Notes: a model not told the origin generated them from the sequence alone. A stretch of 64,000 nucleotides of DNA from Candidatus Peregrinibacteria bacterium GW2011_GWF2_43_17 (GCA_000999315.1 LCFW01000007.1:25328-89327), one strand, 5' to 3'. Numbered from the stretch's first letter, positions 26,859-36,578 are shown. Made by a program: numbers and translations.

Positions 26859-27162
26859 GTGTGTTTATTTAAATTTACGTCTTATTGATTATAAATACTT
26901 TTAAACATTTTTCAATTGACCAATTTAATAAAGAATCTTAATTGTTATATAAATAAAATAGTAATAATAGTAACAACTTTCCAAAACCGCCAAAACATCA
27001 CAAAACATACTTTTTAAACCTACCCCCCTCTCACCGTCAAAGTTCAAAAAATGTGCAAAACCCAATCCCTCCAAACCCGCATCGGTAAGCCCCAAGTCAA
27101 CAGAACACAAAATTAAACCTTCAAAACCCCACCAACATTGTGCAAAACCCCTGCACATCCCT
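26859..27162. other. AT-rich intergenic region upstream of dnaN; possible origin segment
   Basis: No credible gene. The dnaN side is strongly AT-rich (about 26900-26980). The rnj side is C-rich and G-poor. A 12-bp direct repeat TGTGCAAAACCC at 27052-27063 and 27139-27150 contains on the minus strand TTTTGCACA, which fits the relaxed DnaA-box pattern TTWTNCACA; another copy is at about 27291 inside rnj. Whether it is an origin is unknown. Confidence 0.4.
26888..26915 (-). promoter_or_regulatory. dnaN promoter
   Basis: TTGAAA (26910-26915), 16-bp spacer and TATAAT (26888-26893) on the minus strand, with a start point near 26881 and a leader of about 23 nt. Confidence 0.6.
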
Positions 27163-29001
27163 CTAGTTTCTCATGGCAAGTACGACGATTAACGGTCTTC
27201 TCGCAAGCATTCTATGTGACACCCCGTCCAAAACTCTTTTGACATAATTGCACACATCCCACTGTTTTGCCTTGGGGTCTTTGTGCAAAATCTGTTTATA
27301 AGATTTCTCAGCCTCCTCTTTTAATTTAGCCACAACCTTTTCCGATTCTTTCATATATACAAACCCCCTCGTTGTTATAAAGGGCTTTTCAAGAAGCTCC
27401 TTGCTTTTCTTATTCATCCTAAAGACGACAACAACAATTCCGTTTTGCGCCATTATTTCCCTGTCGAGCAAAACCTGCGATCCTATATCGCCGGTTCCCA
27501 GTCCGTCCACAACTATATAGTTCGACGGAACCCTCTCTTCGGTTTGACGAATTCGGCCGTTTTCTATTTCCAAAACATCCCCGTTTGAATCAAAAAGAAA
27601 AACATTCTCTTCTTTAAACCCGATCCTTCTCGCGATTTTCGCATGAGCCGTTCGCATATATAAATTCCCGTGTATCGGAACAAGATTTAGCGGATTTATA
27701 AATCGCATCATTTGCTCCAGGTCATCCTGGTTCCCGTGTCCCGAAGTGTGCACGTCCATAATGTCGTTATTCACAATGTTCGCCCCGAGCTTACACAAAT
27801 TATTGATAACCGTCGCGACCGCCTGCTCGTTGCCGATAATCGGGTGAGCGGAAATTATAACGGTATCTCCTTTTTTAATTTGGACCTGTTTGTGATCCTT
27901 CAAAGACATTCTCGTGAGCGCGGACATCGCCTCCCCCTGACTTCCGGTTGTAAGTATCAAAACTCTATCATCCGGCATTTTCAAAACCTCCTTAAGCGAC
28001 TTCACAACCCCTTTCGGAATTTTCAAATATCCGAGTTCGCGCGCGATTCTTATGTTGACCTCCATGCTTCGTCCGCTTATCGCGACAATGCGTCCGTGCC
28101 TTTGAGCCGAATTTAAAACTTGCTGGATTCTTCCTATCAAAGAAGCGAAAGAAGCAATAATAATCCTACCATTCGTCGAAGCGATTACGTTGTCCAAAGA
28201 CTCGCCGATCACCCTTTCCGAAACGGTTCGTCCCGGCTTAAGAGCATTTGTGCTGTCCGAAAACAAGGCTATAACCTTTTCGCTTCCCTGCCTGCTACCC
28301 AAAAACTTCATTTTATTGATTTCGGCGGGCTTGTCGTCAGCCGGGTGGTTGTCAAACTTGAAATCTCCCGTATGCACAATTGCACCAATCGGAGATTTTA
28401 AATAAACGCCAACTCCATCCGGGATACTATGATTAACTCTGAAAAATTTCGCCTCAAAATATCCGAGCCTCACCACGCTATCACTCCTTATCTCGCGCAG
28501 ATCGGCCTTTTTCAAAATATCAAACTCCTCCAACTGTTTTTTTATCAAACCCATCGTAAGCTTCGTCGCATAAACCGGCGGGAATCCAAGTCGTGGCAAC
28601 ACATAAGGCAACCCGCCAATATGGTCCATGTGTCCGTGGGTGATAATTATTCCACGAATGTTTTTTTGCCGTTCCTCCAAATACGTTACGTCGGGGACAA
28701 CATAGTCGATACCCAACATGTCCTCTTCGGGGAACTGGAATCCCATGTCTACAACTACAATATCGTCGGCATATTCAAACACCATTGCGTTCTTGCCGAC
28801 CTCTTCCAATCCACCAAGTGGGATTACGCGCAACTTGCCGCCTTTTCGATGTGGCGGGACCTTGGGTTTTGTTTTCAACGGGATAAGAGTTGACGTCGAA
28901 ACGGACAGCTTGTCATCAGAGCCATCATGTAAAATTTGCGTGATCCATTTGTCCAATTTCTCTTCGTCAGGTCTCCTTCCCCGGATTGTCTCTTTTTGCA
29001 T
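27163..29001 (-). CDS. rnj: Ribonuclease J
   Basis: A 612-residue metallo-beta-lactamase RNase with the HGHMDH zinc motif (122-127), a beta-CASP domain and a C-terminal domain. It is about 50 residues longer at the N-terminus than typical RNase J, with a Lys/Arg- and Pro-rich extension. It acts as a 5'-3' exonuclease and endonuclease in mRNA decay and rRNA maturation. Its promoter has TGG-TATAAT. It is divergent to murD. Confidence 0.95.
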   Translation of the reverse strand: MQKETIRGRRPDEEKLDKWITQILHDGSDDKLSVSTSTLIPLKTKPKVPPHRKGGKLRVIPLGGLEEVGKNAMVFEYADDIVVVDMGFQFPEEDMLGIDYVVPDVTYLEERQKNIRGIIITHGHMDHIGGLPYVLPRLGFPPVYATKLTMGLIKKQLEEFDILKKADLREIRSDSVVRLGYFEAKFFRVNHSIPDGVGVYLKSPIGAIVHTGDFKFDNHPADDKPAEINKMKFLGSRQGSEKVIALFSDSTNALKPGRTVSERVIGESLDNVIASTNGRIIIASFASLIGRIQQVLNSAQRHGRIVAISGRSMEVNIRIARELGYLKIPKGVVKSLKEVLKMPDDRVLILTTGSQGEAMSALTRMSLKDHKQVQIKKGDTVIISAHPIIGNEQAVATVINNLCKLGANIVNNDIMDVHTSGHGNQDDLEQMMRFINPLNLVPIHGNLYMRTAHAKIARRIGFKEENVFLFDSNGDVLEIENGRIRQTEERVPSNYIVVDGLGTGDIGSQVLLDREIMAQNGIVVVVFRMNKKSKELLEKPFITTRGFVYMKESEKVVAKLKEEAEKSYKQILHKDPKAKQWDVCNYVKRVLDGVSHRMLARRPLIVVLAMRN

Positions 29002-29026
29002 AAGTAAAATTAAATTCTCAGTATCT

Positions 29027-29035
29027 ATTATACCA
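29027..29035 (-). promoter_or_regulatory. rnj extended -10 promoter
   Basis: TGG-TATAAT on the minus strand, with the ATG about 26 nt downstream of the box. A TTTAAT tract lies in the leader. Confidence 0.65.
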
Positions 29036-29038
29036 CGA

Positions 29039-29067
29039 TTTACATAAAAAGGGAATACCTGTATGCT
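29039..29067 (+). promoter_or_regulatory. murD promoter
   Basis: TTTACA, 17-bp spacer, TATGCT. The predicted start point is 1-2 nt before the murD ATG at 29076, so the mRNA may be leaderless. It overlaps the divergent rnj promoter. Confidence 0.5.
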
Positions 29068-29075
29068 TTTTTCGC

Positions 29076-30395
29076 ATGAAGTCTAAAATCGCAATCTTGG
29101 GGTTTGGCATCGAAGGCGAATCGATCGCCAACTATCTTTTAAAGAAAAATTACAAAGATATAACTATCTGCGACTCCGATGCAAACCTTGCAAACAAACC
29201 GAAACAATTTAAATACATTCTCGGTCCCGATTATCTAAAAAACTTAAACCGCTTCGATATAATTTTCAGATCACCCGGCATACCTTTCCAAACCAAAGAA
29301 GTCCTTCTCGCCGGCAAAAAAGCAACGAGCGTCACCCGCTACTTTTTCGAGCACTGCCCATGCAAAATCATCGCCGTAACGGGTACAAAAGGCAAAGGAA
29401 CAACAAGCACTTTGGCCTACGAAATGCTAAAAAAAGCCGGCAGAGACGCATACCTCGGAGGCAATATCGGCAACTCGCCTCTCGACTTTCTCGACAAACT
29501 CAAAAAGGAATCAATAGTCGTTCTCGAACTCGGTCACGGGCAAATCGAAGACCTTGAAACGGGACCCGACATCGGAATTATTCTCGGTGTAACGCAAGAC
29601 CATCTCGATTACCACCCCGACATCAAGACTTATAGGAGCGCCAAACATCCGTTAATTTCCAAACAGAAAAAATCCCAAATCGCCATAATCAACGAGGATT
29701 ATGAAGGCAACGAACCGTTTTTAACATTGGGCGAAGGTCGAAAATTTAAAATCTCAACAAGGGGGGAGACCCCTCTGGGCGCATACGCACACAAGCAAAA
29801 ACTCATCATCAAAACCGACAAAAAACAACTTGAATTAATAGATGCTTCGCAAATAAAACTTCTCGGACCTCACAATATAGAAAACGCACTTCCCTCTTCG
29901 CTCGCCGCATTTTTAAGCGGGGTCTCAAAAGAAAACATCGTGCACGTTTTAAAAACTTTTCGAGGACTTCCGCACAGACTTGAATTTGTTTGCGAAAAAA
30001 ACGGAATAAAATTCATAAACGACTCGTTCTCCACAACGCCGGAAACCTCAATCGCCGCAATCAACTCTTTCGCGACCTCGCTCATACTCGTCGCCGGCGG
30101 CTCTGAAAAACACGCCGACTTCACATCTTGGGCGGAAGCCGTTAAAAACGCCAAACACCTGAAACAAATAATCCTGATCGGATTAACCGGACCGCGCATG
30201 GCGAAAGCGATCGGCAGAGATGGCAGAATCATGCTTGTCAAAACACTCGAGAATGCATTTTTAAAAATCAGAAAATTCGCCACGAAAGGTGACACTGTCG
30301 TGATGTCGCCCGCCTGTGCGAGTTTCGACCAATTTAAAAACTACAAGGAGAGAGGCGAAGCGTTTAAAAATCTTTCGCGTTCGTTTGCGGGCTAG
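29076..30395 (+). CDS. murD: UDP-N-acetylmuramoylalanine-D-glutamate ligase
   Basis: A 439-residue Mur ligase that adds D-Glu to UDP-MurNAc-L-Ala in the cytoplasm. It has an N-terminal Rossmann domain (GFGIEGESIANYLL), the ATP-binding loop GTKGKGTTS (about 103-111), and a C-terminal domain with DSFSTTP and an RPHRLE-type motif. Length is normal. Its last 32 bp overlap the convergent flippase gene. Confidence 0.95.
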   Translation: MKSKIAILGFGIEGESIANYLLKKNYKDITICDSDANLANKPKQFKYILGPDYLKNLNRFDIIFRSPGIPFQTKEVLLAGKKATSVTRYFFEHCPCKIIAVTGTKGKGTTSTLAYEMLKKAGRDAYLGGNIGNSPLDFLDKLKKESIVVLELGHGQIEDLETGPDIGIILGVTQDHLDYHPDIKTYRSAKHPLISKQKKSQIAIINEDYEGNEPFLTLGEGRKFKISTRGETPLGAYAHKQKLIIKTDKKQLELIDASQIKLLGPHNIENALPSSLAAFLSGVSKENIVHVLKTFRGLPHRLEFVCEKNGIKFINDSFSTTPETSIAAINSFATSLILVAGGSEKHADFTSWAEAVKNAKHLKQIILIGLTGPRMAKAIGRDGRIMLVKTLENAFLKIRKFATKGDTVVMSPACASFDQFKNYKERGEAFKNLSRSFAG

Positions 30396-31884
30396 GGGCC
30401 TCCCTTCCGCGAATCGACAGCAAGAGCTCTTTCGAAAACCCGCCCGTCAAAAACAAAATCCCTCCGTAAATAATCCCGCCAAGCGGCACCAATGCGAGCA
30501 CGTTGGCGTTTTGCAAATACGAATAACTGAAATCTTTTAGAGCCCAAACCGACAAGCCCATAACCGCACCCGCGAACAAAACTTTCCAAATCGTATTAAA
30601 ACTAAAAGTGAATTTAATATGTTTTCTTGCGGCGAAATACGCCAAGACAAGAAGTAGCGTTTCGGTCGCGATACTTGTAATCGCCGCCCCCCTGGCCCCC
30701 AAATGCGGGATCATTAAAAGATTCAAAGACACATTGAAAATCGCGCAACATCCGTTAATCCAAAGAAGCTTGTTTTGATAATTCGTCGCAATCAAAGTGT
30801 AAATAAACAGGCTGTTCATGAAAGCAACAGTCATCCCGACCATCAGGAATTTAAGAACAATGTCCGACCCATAAAAACCCTCGCTTATTCTGCTCAAAAA
30901 CTCGGGGCTCGAAACCACGAAAATTATCTGATACGCGAGCACGAAAGTCCCAATCACCATCGGCACCGCCGCCATAAAAAGAAAATCAAAACTATACCTC
31001 AAAATATCAGTCACCCTGTTGGTCTGATTTTTGACATGTCTGGTCAAAACCGGCAAAACGCTGTTCATAAAAAACACCGGCACGAGCGACAAAATCTCAA
31101 GCACCCTCATCGGCACGCCATAAACCCCAACCTCCGTCGGCCCCTTCATCATCAGGAGCATAATCGACCCGACCCTGAAATAAATCATATTCAAAACCAG
31201 CGCCGTTCCGTACGGCAAAGCTTTCATCAAAATTTGCTTAATATACCCCCAATCTTTCCCGAACCCGATCCTGCCATATTTTCTCGCCGCCAAAAAAGTC
31301 ACAAAAACCAAAACGAAATTCCCGACAACCCCCGCGAAAATCAGATGGTAAAAACTTGCCGAGACAGGATCTTTATACCAAAAAAAGACCACAATAATCA
31401 TATACATAAGCGCTGTCATTTTCCCCAAAACCTGCGCCACAGCCGCATACTGCATTTTCAAATTCAACTGCAAAATACTCGACAACGAACTTTGCAAAAT
31501 CGAAAGGAAAACCGCAACCGAAGCGATCACGATTCCCAAATGTATCTCACGATATTGCGGTATCAAATAAGCCGCCAAAGTCGCGCAAGTCATGATTATC
31601 ACACACAACCCCATCCTCAAAGTCAGTATGTTCGCGAAAATCGCATCCTTTTTCGCGCGGTCATCTTCTTTCGCCATCTCCCTAACCGCAATCGTAAAAA
31701 GCCCCAAATCCGCCGCTATCCCGAAAAAAGCCAAAAACTCATAAACCGCCGCATACTTCCCGTACCCCTCCAGGCCCAAATAATTCGTAATAATCTTTAC
31801 GATAAAAATACTCAAGCCGGCCATAAACACCCTCCCGGCAATTTGAGTCACGGTGTTACTCAGAACTTTTCTCGCAACAGACAT
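30364..31884 (-). CDS. Polysaccharide flippase (Wzx/PST-type)
   Basis: A 506-residue membrane protein with about 12-14 helices and the polysaccharide biosynthesis pattern (NYLGLEGYGKYAAVYEF, GLFTIAVREMA). It is predicted to flip undecaprenyl-linked oligosaccharides. It would supply the O-antigen ligase at 4376 with substrate. The extended -10 promoter TGG-TATATT and a TTAAC precede the ATG. Confidence 0.88.
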   Translation of the reverse strand: MSVARKVLSNTVTQIAGRVFMAGLSIFIVKIITNYLGLEGYGKYAAVYEFLAFFGIAADLGLFTIAVREMAKEDDRAKKDAIFANILTLRMGLCVIIMTCATLAAYLIPQYREIHLGIVIASVAVFLSILQSSLSSILQLNLKMQYAAVAQVLGKMTALMYMIIVVFFWYKDPVSASFYHLIFAGVVGNFVLVFVTFLAARKYGRIGFGKDWGYIKQILMKALPYGTALVLNMIYFRVGSIMLLMMKGPTEVGVYGVPMRVLEILSLVPVFFMNSVLPVLTRHVKNQTNRVTDILRYSFDFLFMAAVPMVIGTFVLAYQIIFVVSSPEFLSRISEGFYGSDIVLKFLMVGMTVAFMNSLFIYTLIATNYQNKLLWINGCCAIFNVSLNLLMIPHLGARGAAITSIATETLLLVLAYFAARKHIKFTFSFNTIWKVLFAGAVMGLSVWALKDFSYSYLQNANVLALVPLGGIIYGGILFLTGGFSKELLLSIRGREAPSPQTNAKDF

Positions 31885-31906
31885 TTGTAAGAAGTTAAGC
31901 TAAGGA

Positions 31907-31915
31907 AATATACCA
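31907..31915 (-). promoter_or_regulatory. Flippase extended -10 promoter
   Basis: TGG-TATATT on the minus strand, 22 nt before the start codon, with TTAAC in between. Confidence 0.5.
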
Positions 31916-31964
31916 CAACGGCGTTTGGAAGAAGAGCTCATGTTATGTTAAATTCATTTGCGCC

Positions 31965-33062
31965 ATGCAAGAAATAAAAGAAAAACTTACCCATACGCTA
32001 ACGGAAATAGATTCCGCAAGGACATTTTTGCATTTCCCCGATCTCGCCGAAGAACTCAAAAATTGCGAAATGGAAATGTCCACTTCCGGATTTTGGGACG
32101 ACCAGGTGCACGCCAAGAAGGTTTCGGAGCGCGCGGGATTTTTAAGAAAAACAATAGACGGGTGGAATGATTTTGAAAAAGAGATAAAAGAAATGCTTGA
32201 AATGACCGAGATCATAGACCCGGTAAACGATGCGGACAGCTTCAAAGATCTGCAGAAAAACACACAAGCCGTGCTGAAAAAACTGAACAAACTTTCAATC
32301 CAACTTTATCTCGGAGGCAAATATGACAACGACAACGCTATAATTTCGATCCACGCCGGAACGGGAGGAGTTGATGCGCAAGACTGGGCCGAAATGTTAC
32401 TTAGAATGTATTTGAGATATATAGAAAACAAAGAATGGTCGGCGGAAATTTTGGAAAAAACCGCGGCGGAAGAAGCCGGCTTAAAAAGCGTTTCAATCAT
32501 GGTAAAAGGACCTTTCGCATACGGCTTTTTGAAAGAAGAACATGGTGTCCACAGACTTGTCCGCATGAGCCCGTTTAATTCCGGCGGAACCCGCGAAACA
32601 TCTTTCGCTCTTGTGGAAGTCATCCCCGAAATTCCCGAAAGCGACGTTGAAATAGACGACAAAGATCTCGAGATAGAAACTTTCCGAGCAGGCGGACACG
32701 GCGGTCAAAACGTGAACAAAACGGACTCAGCGGTAAGACTGCGGCACATCCCAACCGGCCTAACCGTCCACTGCCAAAACGAACGATCCCAACTTCAAAA
32801 TCGCAATACCGCGATGAAACTTCTCAAATCCAAACTTGTCGTCCTCCAAGAAAAACACCATCTTGCGACAATCGAACAGGTCAAAGGCGAACACGTCCAA
32901 CACTCTTGGGGCAACCAAATCAGATCTTATGTTCTGCATCCGTATAAAATGGTGAAAGACCACCGCACCGATTACGAAACCACCCAGATAGATAGGGTCC
33001 TTGACGGCGAGCTGGACGACATAATCGAAGCATCCTTAAGGCAACACAAAAATGAATCTTAA
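31965..33062 (+). CDS. prfB: Peptide chain release factor 2
   Basis: A 365-residue class I release factor. It has the SPF tripeptide (about 200) that reads UGA and UAA, and the GGQ loop (HGGQNVNKTDSAVR, about 244) that triggers peptide release. The frame is continuous, without the programmed frameshift seen in many bacteria. TTAAA precedes the start. Def overlaps its end by 11 bp, so the two are co-transcribed. Confidence 0.97.
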   Translation: MQEIKEKLTHTLTEIDSARTFLHFPDLAEELKNCEMEMSTSGFWDDQVHAKKVSERAGFLRKTIDGWNDFEKEIKEMLEMTEIIDPVNDADSFKDLQKNTQAVLKKLNKLSIQLYLGGKYDNDNAIISIHAGTGGVDAQDWAEMLLRMYLRYIENKEWSAEILEKTAAEEAGLKSVSIMVKGPFAYGFLKEEHGVHRLVRMSPFNSGGTRETSFALVEVIPEIPESDVEIDDKDLEIETFRAGGHGGQNVNKTDSAVRLRHIPTGLTVHCQNERSQLQNRNTAMKLLKSKLVVLQEKHHLATIEQVKGEHVQHSWGNQIRSYVLHPYKMVKDHRTDYETTQIDRVLDGELDDIIEASLRQHKNES

Positions 33063-33549
33063 AATTCTCATCGGTACCAAAAATAAGACATTGCGAACTC
33101 CTTCTGAACCGATTCGCAAAACAGACTCCAAGATAAAAAAACTTATCAAGGACATGGACGAAACGATATACGCGCAAAACGGCGTCGGCTTGGCGGCGCC
33201 GCAAGTCGGTACCAATCTCCGGCTCATCCTCGCGAGGTTAAATTCGAATACCGACTCCGAAGTTCTCGTTCATCTCATCAATCCCGAAATCGTATATTTT
33301 TCAAAAGAAACAGTCGAAGAGGAAGAAGGATGCCTGAGCGTCCCAAAACGGTGGGGCTTGGTGAATCGCAGTAAAGAAATTATTGTCAGGTTTATCACGC
33401 CAAAAAACCAACCTCAAACTCTGAAACTCGAAGGGCTTAACGCAAGAATCGTTCAACACGAGATAGACCATCTCGATGGGATCCTTTTCACGGACAAGGC
33501 GAAAAACATTCACGAAAAAAAAGCAACGGAAAAAGAAACGACAATATGA
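33052..33549 (+). CDS. def: Peptide deformylase
   Basis: A 165-residue deformylase with all three motifs: GVGLAAPQ (44-51), EGCLS (metal ligand C94) and HEIDH (H136, E137, H140). It removes the formyl group from nascent proteins. Its start overlaps the prfB end. Confidence 0.97.
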   Translation: MNLKILIGTKNKTLRTPSEPIRKTDSKIKKLIKDMDETIYAQNGVGLAAPQVGTNLRLILARLNSNTDSEVLVHLINPEIVYFSKETVEEEEGCLSVPKRWGLVNRSKEIIVRFITPKNQPQTLKLEGLNARIVQHEIDHLDGILFTDKAKNIHEKKATEKETTI

Positions 33550-33593
33550 TTGCACGGGCCCCAAAACAATCTATGGTCTGTTACCCCCTTCCA

Positions 33594-33602
33594 TGGTATA
33601 AT
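33594..33602 (+). promoter_or_regulatory. Extended -10 promoter
   Basis: TGG-TATAAT lies 34 nt upstream of the ATG at 33636. The adjoining bases are very similar to those of the promoter at 12123. Confidence 0.6.
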
Positions 33603-33635
33603 TTATAGATAAATAAATCTCAAAAATCTCAAATT

Positions 33636-35078
33636 ATGCCATCGCAACAAGAAACACTGCGTGAGCAACCGGAATCCTCTCCATATGTTGACGTTCATCC
33701 GGGCGCGAAAGAAACAATAAAAGAAGTTATCAAAACCCCCGATCTCGCATGGGGTCTTCCGGAACCTTTTGCCAAATCCACGGGCAGGATAAGCAGAGTG
33801 GATTCCGGGAATCTCGCGACGATCATGGAAAAACACATCAGATATTTATTCGCGAGAACCGGCCTGAAAGAGTCGCGGAACGAAAACGCTCTCCCGTATG
33901 ATCCAATGTGCCTCGGGTCCGCCATGAGGCTTCTTCAAGAAGGCGGAATAAAAGTATATGACGACAGCGGGACGATCATACCTTTCGGCGACATCCAAAA
34001 AGTTGCCGACCAAAAACCTCTTTATATCCAAGGACAAGGGTTGGTTTTGATGATTTTTCAGGATTTGGAACAAAGAGGGGCTCCACCGGAAACCGCTTCG
34101 CACACGACTGCACGCAGAGAAGCGACACGTGAAAGAACCGCGCTTGGCGCAAGCGTTGAAATGACGGCTGTTAGAGAAACGATTCTTGAACCGCAACACG
34201 CGGAAGCGGTCGCGACAAATATGATTTCTTATATGCTTGGCTCAAACCACAATGATGTTATGGGAACAGTCGGGTTAGCCGGCTCGAATAAAGAGGAAAT
34301 AGTAGCCGCATTTTCAAGTATTTTCGCCAATCGGCAAACGGAAGCCACCGTCCTTCTCACACAAGGAGATCGTCCGTCAATCATGATATCAAAAGGGCGC
34401 ACGGCATATTATTTCGAAGTTAGAACATCGCAAGCCAATACTCAATATTCGATAGTAAAACAAGGCGCCAATATCCGAATCGAAGAAATCCACAGGGAAA
34501 ATATGGTAAAACCGGTCGCAACAAACACGACTGTCGAGCAACCGGGGACATCGGTGGAACACGCAACCCGAGAAACACTGCTCGCCAGATACGGTGGGCT
34601 GCAGGGAGCCGTCGTCGCGCTCGAGTCCCAAAACGAATGGAACAATATAAGCAGACAAACTTACACCGAACTCGCAAGATTCGGGCAAATAACAGATACA
34701 AAAGAGGCGAAAAAATACTGCAAAGACAACCTCGACATGACCTGCGCAATCACCAAAAAAGAACTCGAAAGGGTTTACGCGCTTTCGGTCGAAATGGAGT
34801 ATTACAAGGAGCAGTTCGGCTTCGATTTCGCGAGCAAAACCATAAGTGAAGCTTACAGAATGATCGCTGATAGAATCGCGAAAACAAAATCCACCACCGC
34901 AAAAACAACAAGAACTTCTGTCAGAACCGCCGGCGAAACATCATCCTCCTCGCACAAGAAAGCTCCTTCTCATCACGAGTCCGCAAGATATTATTACAAA
35001 TATCCCAAAGCCCACAACCGTTACGGCGACCACGGGGGTAATCACACTTACCCGGGTCAACATCTTGGGAGGAGCTAG
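33636..35078 (+). CDS. Unknown 480-residue protein
   Basis: I do not recognise this protein. It seems soluble, without a signal peptide or membrane helix. The C-terminal ~60 residues are Ser/Thr/Lys-rich and then His/Tyr/Gly-rich, and may be disordered or bind metal or nucleic acid. Two Arg/Glu/Thr-rich spacer segments (about 150-190 and 290-315) separate what look like three folded regions. It stands between def and a convergent FemAB gene. Its own promoter is similar to that of another unknown gene at 12153. Confidence 0.6.
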   Translation: MPSQQETLREQPESSPYVDVHPGAKETIKEVIKTPDLAWGLPEPFAKSTGRISRVDSGNLATIMEKHIRYLFARTGLKESRNENALPYDPMCLGSAMRLLQEGGIKVYDDSGTIIPFGDIQKVADQKPLYIQGQGLVLMIFQDLEQRGAPPETASHTTARREATRERTALGASVEMTAVRETILEPQHAEAVATNMISYMLGSNHNDVMGTVGLAGSNKEEIVAAFSSIFANRQTEATVLLTQGDRPSIMISKGRTAYYFEVRTSQANTQYSIVKQGANIRIEEIHRENMVKPVATNTTVEQPGTSVEHATRETLLARYGGLQGAVVALESQNEWNNISRQTYTELARFGQITDTKEAKKYCKDNLDMTCAITKKELERVYALSVEMEYYKEQFGFDFASKTISEAYRMIADRIAKTKSTTAKTTRTSVRTAGETSSSSHKKAPSHHESARYYYKYPKAHNRYGDHGGNHTYPGQHLGRS

Positions 35079-35083
35079 CGACC

Positions 35084-36094
35084 TTACACCCTCTTCCTCC
35101 CTCTCATTACCCAATACCAAAACCACGATATTTCCTTTTCCCGTGCCTCCGCATACGCGACCCTCTTCCCGCCAAATTTCATCTTGAAATCCGTTATCCC
35201 CGCCCACGGATGATTCGTGTCTCCCTCGGGAGCAATTCCAAACAAATCGTAAAATTTCATCCCCGCCTTTTTCGCATCCCGCATCGCTGTCCACTGGAGC
35301 AGGTATGGTGCCATGCAATTCCGATATTCGTTCGCCGACGCACCGAAATAATAGATCGCCGTATTTTTCAGGGCGAAAGGAGCTTGCGACTGGAGCCCTC
35401 TTCTATAATAAGTCACGATAATTCCGGCAACCACCTTTCCCCCCACTTCCGCCAAATATAATTTTACCGACTCCTCAAGCGCCTCAAACATTTTTTCATA
35501 ATATTTAAGCTCATGCCCCGAGAATTTATCCCTTTCGGTCGTCTCTTTGAAAATTTTATAAAAATCCGAAACTTTATCCGATATCCGCACCGTCACGCCG
35601 CTTTTCTCCGCTATCTTGATATTATATCGCCCCTTAGGCTTCATCTGTTTTAAAATCTCTTCCTCACTCCCCGCCAAATCAACAATCAGCGAATGTTCCG
35701 GATAATAATGCGCATGAGCCTTTCTCCCCCACTCATCAAAAAACTTCACCTCGCCGTGCAAGCTCGGCGGCTCAATCCTCACAAACACGCAGTTATCCTT
35801 TTTCCCAATTTTCAAAATCCCCTCCATCAAAATATCGAACACTTCTTTTGAATCCGCAAGCGGTCCTCTCGGTACAAAATACCAACAAAGCCCAAACGGC
35901 AAAAACTGTTTCACGACCACCGCGCCCGCAACAACCTTTTTCCCACCCTTAACTCCGCAAATAATCGCCCTCCCCCTCCCCTCCGACCCGGATTGAAAAT
36001 CCGCCCACATCGAAGTCTGATGAATATTCCCATAAATATGATTTTTAGAAAAATCATCCATCTCTCCGCGCGAAATTTCAGAAAAAACAAACAT
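35084..36094 (-). CDS. FemAB/FemX-like peptidyltransferase
   Basis: A 336-residue protein of the FemABX family (two GNAT-like folds). It matches the family at HQTSMWADFQ near the N-terminus, at KGRYNIKIAEK and at MAPYLLQWTAMRDAKKAGMK followed by YDLFGIAP. These enzymes add amino acids from aminoacyl-tRNA to lipid II or peptidoglycan stems to form interpeptide bridges. The coiled-coil arm of staphylococcal FemA is missing. It supports a Gram-positive-like wall. Confidence 0.9.
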   Translation of the reverse strand: MFVFSEISRGEMDDFSKNHIYGNIHQTSMWADFQSGSEGRGRAIICGVKGGKKVVAGAVVVKQFLPFGLCWYFVPRGPLADSKEVFDILMEGILKIGKKDNCVFVRIEPPSLHGEVKFFDEWGRKAHAHYYPEHSLIVDLAGSEEEILKQMKPKGRYNIKIAEKSGVTVRISDKVSDFYKIFKETTERDKFSGHELKYYEKMFEALEESVKLYLAEVGGKVVAGIIVTYYRRGLQSQAPFALKNTAIYYFGASANEYRNCMAPYLLQWTAMRDAKKAGMKFYDLFGIAPEGDTNHPWAGITDFKMKFGGKRVAYAEAREKEISWFWYWVMRGRKRV

Positions 36095-36161
36095 GAGCGA
36101 AATTAGAACGCCAAAAGTTTATCATAAAACATGTCATCATCGCAGGCTACTTCGCCGAGGC

Positions 36162-36578
36162 TTATGGCAGAACTGCACAAAAAACATCCTCAAACGTAAA
36201 GCCTGCCGCCACGACATTGTCCAAATCCTTCCTGCAATGATCGGGGCAACTTACGCCAACCGACGCAAAACGACGCCTATGTACCATTACAAACTCCAGA
36301 AGTTCTCGTTCTTGCGGAGCCAACTCTCGTTGGAATGAATGTCTCACGACATCAACCCTCACTGCGGGCAGTTGGAAATCTCCCGGGGTCGACTCGACCA
36401 ACGCGCGCAAGCTATCGAGAACAGGTCTGCAATTCGCGAGTACCACTCGTTTCGGAGGGACGTTCAAGTTGTCGGCTAAAACATCTCGCGTGGTTTTGGA
36501 TTTGGTGCAGTTCTCCGACGCAACAACTCCTGCGGCTGATTCGATTTGAGAGGTCAATGGTGATGACGATAGCGGCAT
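36162..36578 (-). CDS. Unknown protein, paralogue 2 of the tandem pair downstream of ftsZ
   Basis: I do not recognise this 138-residue protein. It is clearly homologous to its upstream neighbour at 36605: GVVASE, RVVLANC, LPAVRVDV, and a PQERELLEFVMVHRRRFASV helix followed by CPD all align. The alternation of strands and helices suggests an alpha/beta fold. It starts 26 bp after its paralogue and could belong to an ftsA-ftsZ transcription unit. Confidence 0.65.
   Translation of the reverse strand: MPLSSSPLTSQIESAAGVVASENCTKSKTTRDVLADNLNVPPKRVVLANCRPVLDSLRALVESTPGDFQLPAVRVDVVRHSFQRELAPQERELLEFVMVHRRRFASVGVSCPDHCRKDLDNVVAAGFTFEDVFCAVLP

Noticed and set aside
26925..27158. 77-residue minus-strand frame upstream of dnaN
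   Set aside because: Composition is odd, it ends in a poly-Tyr stretch from an AT-rich tract, and no start context is present.
30775..31890. 371-residue plus-strand frame antisense to the flippase
   Set aside because: It is very rich in Arg, His, Asn and Pro, has no motif, and lies opposite a recognisable membrane protein; it is a shadow frame.
31965..33062. Programmed frameshift in prfB
   Set aside because: The frame is continuous from the ATG to the stop with no in-frame TGA near codon 25.
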